From Paenibacillaceae bacterium (GTDB lineage: Bacteria; Bacillota; Bacilli; Paenibacillales; NBRC-103111), in assembly GCA_029256065.1 (NCBI GenBank), contig JAQSYT010000010.1, positions 1 to 33,720 on the forward strand: a DNA stretch of 33,720 nucleotides, read 5' to 3'. How positions within the stretch are numbered: position 1 is the stretch's first letter; the number at the start of each line of letters is the position of its first letter. A model generated the notes under the pieces. It was not told the origin of the DNA and did no database searches. It saw nothing but the letters and a program-made list of their open reading frames with translations. A program made the translations under genes and the position numbers. This document shows, one piece after another, positions 27,500-33,720 of the stretch.

Positions 27500-27964
27500 G
27501 TGGCTTTTCATATTGTGCTGGTGGAGCCGGAAATTCCGGCGAATACCGGTAATATTGCCCGTACTTGCGCCGCTACTGGAACACATCTCCATCTGGTGCG
27601 GCCGCTGGGCTTCAATACCGATGACAAAACCCTGAAGCGTGCGGGCTTGGACTATTGGCATGCGGTGCAGGTCCATTATCATGACAGCTTTCAAGAGGTG
27701 AAGGAGCTGTATCCGGAGGGCCGTTTCTTCTGCGCTACTACCAAAACGGACAAGCTCCATACGGACATGTCCTACCGGGACGGAGACTTTCTGGTTTTCG
27801 GCAAGGAAACCAAGGGTTTGGGTCCGGACATTATCCAAGCTCACGCAGATACTGCTATCCGGATGCCCATGACCGATGCAGTCCGTTCCCTGAACCTGTC
27901 CAATTCAGTAGCAGTCGTTTTGTATGAAGCATTAAGACAAAATGGATTTTTAGAACTGAAATAA
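27500..27964 (+). CDS. trmL: tRNA (cytidine(34)-2'-O)-methyltransferase, SPOUT family
   Basis: MAFHIVLVEPEIPANTGNIARTCAATGTHLHLVRPLGF, KRAGLDYW, FGKETKGLG, RSLNLSNSVAVVLYEALRQ; GTG start. Confidence 0.92.
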   Translation: MAFHIVLVEPEIPANTGNIARTCAATGTHLHLVRPLGFNTDDKTLKRAGLDYWHAVQVHYHDSFQEVKELYPEGRFFCATTKTDKLHTDMSYRDGDFLVFGKETKGLGPDIIQAHADTAIRMPMTDAVRSLNLSNSVAVVLYEALRQNGFLELK

Positions 27965-28095
27965 ACCAGCAATCCTTCTATTTAAATAATCTTTTAACAA
28001 ATTTAAGTCAATATTTATGTTTCTAGCAGGGTTTTTTATATTAATATTGAATTGTTATAGAGCAAGAATAATTATCTTCTAGAGGAGGGTACGTC

Positions 28096-28350
28096 ATGAA
28101 ACCAGCAGGTGTCGTGCGCAAGGTAGATCAACTGGGACGCATCGTGTTACCGAAATCGCTGCGGAAGCGGTATCAAATGAACGAAGGCGATCCCGTAGAG
28201 ATTTTGGTTCAAGGCGACCATATTATCTTGGAACGTTACCGTCCGAGATGTGTATTTTGCGGGTCTATGGAAGAAGTAACAGACTTCAAGGAAAAACAGA
28301 TTTGTTCCGGTTGCTTGCGCGAAATGAACATGCTGTTGAAACAGGCCTGA
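28096..28350 (+). CDS. AbrB/SpoVT-type transition-state regulator-like protein with C-terminal CxxC...CxxC
   Basis: MKPAGVVRKVDQLGRIVLPKSLRKRYQMNEGDPVEILVQGDHIILERYRPRCVFCGSMEEVTDFKEKQICSGCLREM. Confidence 0.9.
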   Translation: MKPAGVVRKVDQLGRIVLPKSLRKRYQMNEGDPVEILVQGDHIILERYRPRCVFCGSMEEVTDFKEKQICSGCLREMNMLLKQA

Positions 28351-28373
28351 TTTGTTTCAAAGTTCCAAATAAA

Positions 28374-28418
28374 AAGCATCACGCTGCGGTTTTGGCCTAA
28401 GCGTAATGCTTCTTTTTT
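28374..28418. terminator. Terminator between convergent genes
   Basis: aagcatcacgctgcggttttggcctaagcgtaatgcttcttttttt. Confidence 0.8.
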
Positions 28419-28420
28419 TA

Positions 28421-29500
28421 TTACTTAAAAAAGACGAAATGGGTGGGCATGGACCGCATCCGGCCGTTGTCGGAGGGGTGGTTAATCAGCTCGCTGCCCC
28501 AAACCAGGGTGGAGGAGCCGCCGCCGTCCAGATTGTACGCATCCCGGATGCCCATCTGCTGCAGCTTGTCCTGCAGCTCCGGCAGAGAGGCCCCGGCACT
28601 GCCGCGGTCATCGCCGCCGTCGGTAACAATAAACAGCAGCTGGTCATTCTTGAAGTTGCCTACAACCGTTCTGGCTGCCCGGTAGGGGCTGGTCATCCAT
28701 TTGACAGGAATGGTCTGCTTCTTGCCGTCCTTCAGCAGAATGGGGGTAAAGGAGGCGCCAAATTGGGGCTTCAGCTTGTCCAGCTCCTCCTGCTTGTTGA
28801 ACATGCCGCCGATGAGCTGGCGCTGGTCGTTGAGGCCCACAAAGCTTAAGTCGTTGGAGGGGAAGAAGCCGTACACATACTTGCCGTTCTGAATGGTATT
28901 GCCGGTAGGGTAGCGTTTGCCGGTTCCGCTTTCGTCGGCGAAGCCCCCCGCATTCACCCCGGCAATGCCGCCGAGGCGGTTTACCGCGGCTGAAGTGGTT
29001 TCGCTTTTGCCGATTTTGTCCCCGGCCAGCGCCATCTTCATGGCCTTGTCGGATTTCAGCTCCGCTTTCAGAGCATAACCCTTATAAGAGGAAGAGGAGA
29101 ACGTATACAGCTTCAGGTCAATATTGCCGGAAGAGGCGGAACGGACAGGCGCACCCAGCACATTGGAGATCCGCCGCTCAAAAATCTGGGCAGGCTTGCC
29201 CCGCTGCTCCGAGGCCGTCTTCAGCATCAGGGAAACCTGGGTGGCGCTTTCGTTGTACAGGTTATAATGCTTCATAATGGTGGATTGAATGGCGGAGCTG
29301 TCCTGTGTAGCTTGCTCCAGCTTGCCGGCCAGGCCTGCCGTATCCTCGGGCAAATTGACCTGAGGCAGCTCCGCGGAAGACATCGCGGCGATGGGAGGCA
29401 TAAGCCGGGTGCTGTCCGTAAACAGCATCCAGATTGCCATTCCCAGAAAAGGTGCGGTAGCCAAAAGAAATAGTCGGTTTATGGCTTGCTTGCGGTTCAT
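28421..29500 (-). CDS. Phosphodiester glycosidase (NAGPA)-domain membrane-anchored protein
   Basis: N-terminal hydrophobic anchor; GGIAGVNAGGFADESGTG, RAARTVVGNFKNDQLLFIVTDGGDDRGSAGASLPELQDKLQQMGIRDAYNLDGGGSSTLVW. Confidence 0.85.
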   Translation of the reverse strand: MNRKQAINRLFLLATAPFLGMAIWMLFTDSTRLMPPIAAMSSAELPQVNLPEDTAGLAGKLEQATQDSSAIQSTIMKHYNLYNESATQVSLMLKTASEQRGKPAQIFERRISNVLGAPVRSASSGNIDLKLYTFSSSSYKGYALKAELKSDKAMKMALAGDKIGKSETTSAAVNRLGGIAGVNAGGFADESGTGKRYPTGNTIQNGKYVYGFFPSNDLSFVGLNDQRQLIGGMFNKQEELDKLKPQFGASFTPILLKDGKKQTIPVKWMTSPYRAARTVVGNFKNDQLLFIVTDGGDDRGSAGASLPELQDKLQQMGIRDAYNLDGGGSSTLVWGSELINHPSDNGRMRSMPTHFVFFK

Positions 29501-29928
29501 TTCAACACATCCAAGTTATGCTGGAGCTCCTCCAGCTGTTTCTTGACCTCGGCCAATTGGGTATAAAGCTGGTTGCTGTTGTCAGTTTTGCTGTTGGCGC
29601 TGTCCTTCGTGAAGGCCAGAAGCTCATTCAAGGAATCCACCTTGGTCTGGAGCTTGGCGATTTCGGTTTGGAAGGCGGTCTTCAGGTCGCCGATCTGGGT
29701 CTGGTAATCCTGCTGGATGGCTTCCAGCTGCGTCTTGTTCTGCTCTGCAATCTGCTGCGCGATCTGGCCCCGGAGATGGTCGCTGTAGGCTTTGGTCCCC
29801 CATACACCCCCGGCGATCAAAAAAACCCAGGCCATCAGCAGGAAGGCATAAGTGTGCTTCTTTTTGGAAGTGGTGGATTTGACGCCGCGCGCATAAGTCT
29901 CTTGTCTGGCGTCCAAGGGCAAGCTCAT
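29497..29928 (-). CDS. Single-pass membrane protein with extracytoplasmic coiled coil
   Basis: TM segment YAFLLMAWVFLIAGGVWGTKAY then long coiled coil; 4-bp ATGA-type overlap with the NAGPA gene; start at second Met by spacing from gaggtgac. Confidence 0.75.
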   Translation of the reverse strand: MSLPLDARQETYARGVKSTTSKKKHTYAFLLMAWVFLIAGGVWGTKAYSDHLRGQIAQQIAEQNKTQLEAIQQDYQTQIGDLKTAFQTEIAKLQTKVDSLNELLAFTKDSANSKTDNSNQLYTQLAEVKKQLEELQHNLDVLK

Positions 29929-30041
29929 GAACATGTCACCTCAAAGCAAAATTTGAATGGTCCGCCACTAGTATAGCATAGGTCTTCCGCCAGGGGCGAG
30001 GGACTTTAGTGGCGATTGCTGTCAGAGGGATGAACAAACTG

Positions 30042-31637
30042 TTACGGTCCGTCGTCTGCTCCCGATTTCCTGCGGTATTCGCCGGGGGACTGGCCAGTCA
30101 GTTTTTTGAAGACCTTGCTGAAATATTTCTCGTCCTGGTACCCCACCAGAAGTGCAATCTGACAGAGCCGGAACTCCGGGTTCAAGAGCAGGAGCTTGGC
30201 TTTTTCGGTGCGGATGCGGGCGATATAGTCGGACAGATTTTCTTTAAATTCCTGCTTGAATTTGCGGGAAATGTATTCCCGGCTGAGATAGAAGCGGTCG
30301 GCGATATCCTGGAGGGAGATTTCCTCCTCGGCATGCTCCCGCAGATAATGGGCAATTTCATAGATCACATGCCGGTCCTCCCGCAGCTGGCGGGTATGCA
30401 GGTCCGCAAGCATCAGCAGATGCTCCGTCATCCGGCGCTCCCACGCGGGCAGAGACAGGCTGCCGTCCGGCTCCAGGGGAACAGCAGTCTCCGCCACGCT
30501 TGAGCCGTCGTTCATCCAGCGCGTCTGGAACAGGGCGAGCTCCTGCTTCCACAGCTCCAGCTGATCCGCCGTAATCCGCTCCCACCGGCGGATATCCCCG
30601 AAGAGCTTGCCTGCGGCAGCGGCAATTTGCCCTTCATGGGCGCTTTGCACGGCCAGACGCAGCTCCTCCTCGTACTCCCGGAAGGGCAGTGGACGGAAGG
30701 CCGGCTCCTGCTCCGGGCGGGCCTCATGTATCCACCCCTTGCGCTCCAGCAGGTTGCGGCTGCGCAGGGCAAACACGGCTTCCCGGTAGGCGGCGGCCAC
30801 ACCCAGGGGGAAAGGGGCGGTGTTGCTAAGACCCATATCGAAGCTGCCGCCAAGCGTCTGCCGGATGCCGCTTGCAATCCGCCGGATCTCTTCCCCCGCG
30901 CCGGCGGTACGCCTCCAGATCAGCAGCACAATCGTGCCGGCGCCGTCCCCGTGGCGGAAGGCGTAGCCGGTTTTGTCCCGGCCGAGGTATTCATTGCAGA
31001 TGTTCAAGAGCGAGAAATACAAGAGATCCATGCCGGAGGCGAACTTGCGGCGGATGTCCGGGGGGATGTCCGCCAGCCCGATCACCCCGACCCGGCATTC
31101 CCGGTTGTCCGGGGAATAGCCCAGATCCCGGATGAGGCTGTCCTTCAGCTTCCCGTAATAGGAGGCGTTCTCCAGCAGATTGGACAGCATCCGCTCCCAA
31201 TACACCGGCTTGATCTGGTTAACCTCGATGTTATGCTCCTGCTGCCGCCGCTCCGATTCCGCCTCCAGCCGCCGGCTGTCCACCGCCTTGCGGATGGCCT
31301 CTGCCAGCTCCACAGGGTCAATGGGCTTCAAGAGATAATCCAGTCCGCCGCATTTCACCGCTGTACGGACCAGCTCGAAATCATCATGCCCGCTGATGAC
31401 AATCACCTTGGTGCGGGGGGAGTGGATCTTGATCCACTCCAGCAAGCCGGTGCCGCCCATTCCCGGCATCAGCATATCGGTAAACACCAGATCCGGCTGA
31501 AGCCCAGGGATAAGCCGGACGGCCGTTTCCCCGTCCTCCGCCTCCTCCAGGCTGGTAATGCCGAAGGACGGCCAATCCGCCAGCAGGCGGATGGCATGTC
31601 TTACATGACTTTCATCATCCACGATCAAAGCCTTCAT
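30042..31637 (-). CDS. YesN-type response regulator with C-terminal AraC HTH
   Basis: MKALIVDDESHVRHAIRLLADWPSFGI...DLVFTDMLMPGMGGTGLLEWI...GLDYLLKPIDPVEL; ISLQDIADRFYLSREYISRKFKQEFKENLSDYIARIRTEKAKLLLL...QIALLVGYQDEKYFSKVFKKLTGQSPGEYR. Confidence 0.94.
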   Translation of the reverse strand: MKALIVDDESHVRHAIRLLADWPSFGITSLEEAEDGETAVRLIPGLQPDLVFTDMLMPGMGGTGLLEWIKIHSPRTKVIVISGHDDFELVRTAVKCGGLDYLLKPIDPVELAEAIRKAVDSRRLEAESERRQQEHNIEVNQIKPVYWERMLSNLLENASYYGKLKDSLIRDLGYSPDNRECRVGVIGLADIPPDIRRKFASGMDLLYFSLLNICNEYLGRDKTGYAFRHGDGAGTIVLLIWRRTAGAGEEIRRIASGIRQTLGGSFDMGLSNTAPFPLGVAAAYREAVFALRSRNLLERKGWIHEARPEQEPAFRPLPFREYEEELRLAVQSAHEGQIAAAAGKLFGDIRRWERITADQLELWKQELALFQTRWMNDGSSVAETAVPLEPDGSLSLPAWERRMTEHLLMLADLHTRQLREDRHVIYEIAHYLREHAEEEISLQDIADRFYLSREYISRKFKQEFKENLSDYIARIRTEKAKLLLLNPEFRLCQIALLVGYQDEKYFSKVFKKLTGQSPGEYRRKSGADDGP

Positions 31638-33429
31638 GATGCAAACCTCCCTCTTTAAGCGGAATGTACAGTTCCACACGCAGTCCGCCCTCCTCCGGGG
31701 CTTCCACGGTCAACACCGCCTGCGGATTGTAATACAGCCGGATGCGGGCAATCACATTGGCCAGGCCGATACCGCCGTCCTCCCCGATCTCGGCGGCGGG
31801 CTCCTGGCTCAGCTTCTCCCGCAGAGCCTCCAGTTCAACACCGGTCATGCCCCTGCCGTCGTCGGCCACCTGGATCCGCAGCTCCTCCTCCGGGGATAGA
31901 CTGGCGGCGAGCCGGATGCGCCCGCCCGCTTTGGAATCGTAGCCGTGCTTGAAGTAATTCTCCACCAGCGGCTGCAGGGTCATTTTGGGAACGGGGATAG
32001 CCAAGGCAGCGGGTCCGGCCTCAATCTCCACCTGAAGCTTGCCGTCGAACCGCTGCTGCTGCAGCTCCAGGTAACCTTTGACATAATCGATCTCCTGCTG
32101 CAGGGGGACGATGGTTTTGTCCGTGTTCATCTGATACCGCATCATCTTCCCAAGCGAGGCGATAAGGGCGTAGATGCGGGTCTCCTGATGCTGGAGGGCC
32201 AGGGTGCCGATGGACTGCAGAGCGTTGTTGAGAAAATGCGGGTTGATCTGGGCCTGGAGCGCCTTCAGCTCATTGGTCCGGTTGGCCAGCTTCAGGGCGT
32301 ATTCCCGCAGAATCAGCTCATTCAGGGTCTGCATCATGATGCGGAAGCGGCGGGCTAGAATGCCGATTTCATCATTGCTTTTGGAGTCGATCTCCACATG
32401 GAGCTGGCCGGCCTGGATTTTGTTGATGGCGGCAATCAGCGCCTGGATGGGGGCGGTGAAGCGGATGGAGATGATGACCGTCGCCACAATGACAATCGCC
32501 AGAAACAGCGTGTATACCCCGGCATTGATCCGGGTCAGATCCCGGGCATCCTCATACAGGTGGCTGTAGGGAATCTGCTTGACCACCGTCCACTTCATAA
32601 ACGGGGTCTCCATCTGCTGGTAAATGGTCATGCCGTTGAAATCCGCTTCCTTCCACTCAAAGCTGCCGTCATCTCCGGTAAGCTGGGAGAGCCAGCTGTA
32701 AGCGGGCTTGCTGCCCCATTCGGAGGGGAGCTTGCTGTACACGACCGTTCCATTTTCATCTAAAATAACCAAATTTTCATATTGCGGATTATACAGCTGG
32801 GTGCAGATCCGCTCCAGGAAATCCAGACGCAGATCCACCGACATTACCCCCAGCTGCCGGACGGCGGGCACATTATAGATGGGCCGGTGCAGGGTGAACA
32901 CCGGGTAAGACTCGTTTTTGGGAAAATAGGCGACGCCGTAATCATGGGCCGGATGGGTGGCCTCCATGTAGGATTGGTAGCCTGCAAAGGGGCGCGGTTC
33001 CGCATTGGAGCCGGCAAGCTCACGGGGGGAGCTGGTCAGGCGGCCATTGACATACAGGAAGTGCTCGCCGGATTCATACAGGTCCAGATGGACCTGGGCC
33101 ACCTCGCTGACGGAGCGGCTGACCAGCTGTACGGCCCGGAGCAGATCGCTGCGCTGGTCGATATTGCCCTGATAGCCGCTTTGCAGGATGTTGAACACCC
33201 GGTAATCGCTGTAAGCGCTTAACGTTGCCTGATCAATAATACTGAGATAATGCATCAAATTGGTTTTGCCCTGGAAAATCAGGTTGCTGTTTTCGTGGAT
33301 GCTGTTCTTCTTGACGGTTTCTTTGTTGTAGGAATAGGTGATGAGGATGGAGGCGGCGATGGGAATGATGGTGGCGGTGAGCATAAACAGAATCAGCTTG
33401 TTTCGGATGCTCCCTTTGATCCGGATCAC
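31615..33429 (-). CDS. YesM-type sensor histidine kinase (HAMP, His_kinase, HATPase)
   Basis: TM, extracytoplasmic domain, HAMP, LQAQINPHFLNNALQSIGTLAL, VENYFKHGYDSKAGGRIRLAASL, VADDGRGM, GIGLANVIARIRLYY. GTG at 33429 after agaagggag; the ORF extension to 33618 translates a palindromic repeat. 23-bp overlap with the RR gene. Confidence 0.92.
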   Translation of the reverse strand: MIRIKGSIRNKLILFMLTATIIPIAASILITYSYNKETVKKNSIHENSNLIFQGKTNLMHYLSIIDQATLSAYSDYRVFNILQSGYQGNIDQRSDLLRAVQLVSRSVSEVAQVHLDLYESGEHFLYVNGRLTSSPRELAGSNAEPRPFAGYQSYMEATHPAHDYGVAYFPKNESYPVFTLHRPIYNVPAVRQLGVMSVDLRLDFLERICTQLYNPQYENLVILDENGTVVYSKLPSEWGSKPAYSWLSQLTGDDGSFEWKEADFNGMTIYQQMETPFMKWTVVKQIPYSHLYEDARDLTRINAGVYTLFLAIVIVATVIISIRFTAPIQALIAAINKIQAGQLHVEIDSKSNDEIGILARRFRIMMQTLNELILREYALKLANRTNELKALQAQINPHFLNNALQSIGTLALQHQETRIYALIASLGKMMRYQMNTDKTIVPLQQEIDYVKGYLELQQQRFDGKLQVEIEAGPAALAIPVPKMTLQPLVENYFKHGYDSKAGGRIRLAASLSPEEELRIQVADDGRGMTGVELEALREKLSQEPAAEIGEDGGIGLANVIARIRLYYNPQAVLTVEAPEEGGLRVELYIPLKEGGLHHEGFDRG

Positions 33430-33459
33430 GGGCGTAAGCTCCCTTCTGGACGGGACGTC

Positions 33460-33623
33460 AGGGTGTGTGTGCAAACTCCGAGGGGAGCAGATTTTAACGA
33501 ATTTTCGTTCCAGGCAAGGCACTTTCGTGAAGGCGTACCGGGGGTACGTCAAGCGGAAGTAACGAAGCATGGGGCGAAAAGGCGGTAAAAAGATGCCCTC
33601 AAGCGGGTTTGCATACACGCCCT
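33460..33623. repeat. 164-bp imperfect palindromic element (MITE/REP-like)
   Basis: Left arm agggtgtgtgtgcaaactccgagggg...aaggcgtacc, centre ggg, right arm ggtacgtcaag...cctcaagcgggtttgcatacacgccct; the ~80-nt arms are alignable along their whole length. Confidence 0.8.
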
Positions 33624-33720
33624 AGGTCAATATCTTACACTTTACTTGTCATCTGGCGATGTGTTCTCCCCAAGCGGCATTTTCTATACTTAGTGTATAA
33701 GGAATCGCGCACCCGGTAAA

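Noticed and set aside
30627-31658. 343-aa plus-strand ORF antisense to the YesN-like regulator
   Set aside because: Shadow ORF; the opposite strand encodes clear receiver and AraC domains.
33430-33618. N-terminal extension of the YesM-like kinase (MYANPLEGIFLPPFRPMLRYFRLTYPRYAF...)
   Set aside because: It is a translation of the palindromic repeat; a GTG with good RBS at 33429 gives a normal N-terminus (IRIKGSIRNKLILFM).

Overview
The window is a chromosomal segment that looks like Paenibacillus or a close Bacillales relative (inferred from gene content, not from any search). It is mostly core genes: the C-terminal part of an EAL-domain protein, mqnC, two small Cys-rich ORFs, ytxC, T-box/thrS, a 3D-domain protein, a TraB/GumN-type secreted protein, a heptad-repeat coiled-coil protein, an aldo/keto reductase, liaFSR-like genes, an HtrA-type protease followed by an OmpR-type two-component system, ispH, aroF, a GSI-beta-like glnA, a c-di-AMP (ydaO/yuaA) riboswitch upstream of a copper-amine-oxidase-N/3D protein, serC, an MCP, an orphan OmpR-family regulator, trmL, an AbrB-like regulator, a coiled-coil/phosphodiester-glycosidase pair, and a YesN/YesM-like two-component system. 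I see no CRISPR array, rRNA, tRNA, transposase or obvious defence system. The most interesting non-coding signals are: (1) a 164-bp imperfect palindrome upstream of the YesM-like gene, with a 49-bp element upstream of mqnC that looks like the same termini joined without the core; (2) a ~59-bp dispersed repeat with inverted termini, present at two or three places in 3' gene flanks; (3) a four-copy cluster of a TGCAAAAGTGCA-cored repeat at 9.2-9.4 kb; (4) three TTAA motifs phased at exactly 11 bp over the htrA promoter; (5) a perfect GlnR/TnrA-type site upstream of glnA. No wholly new multi-gene system is convincingly visible.
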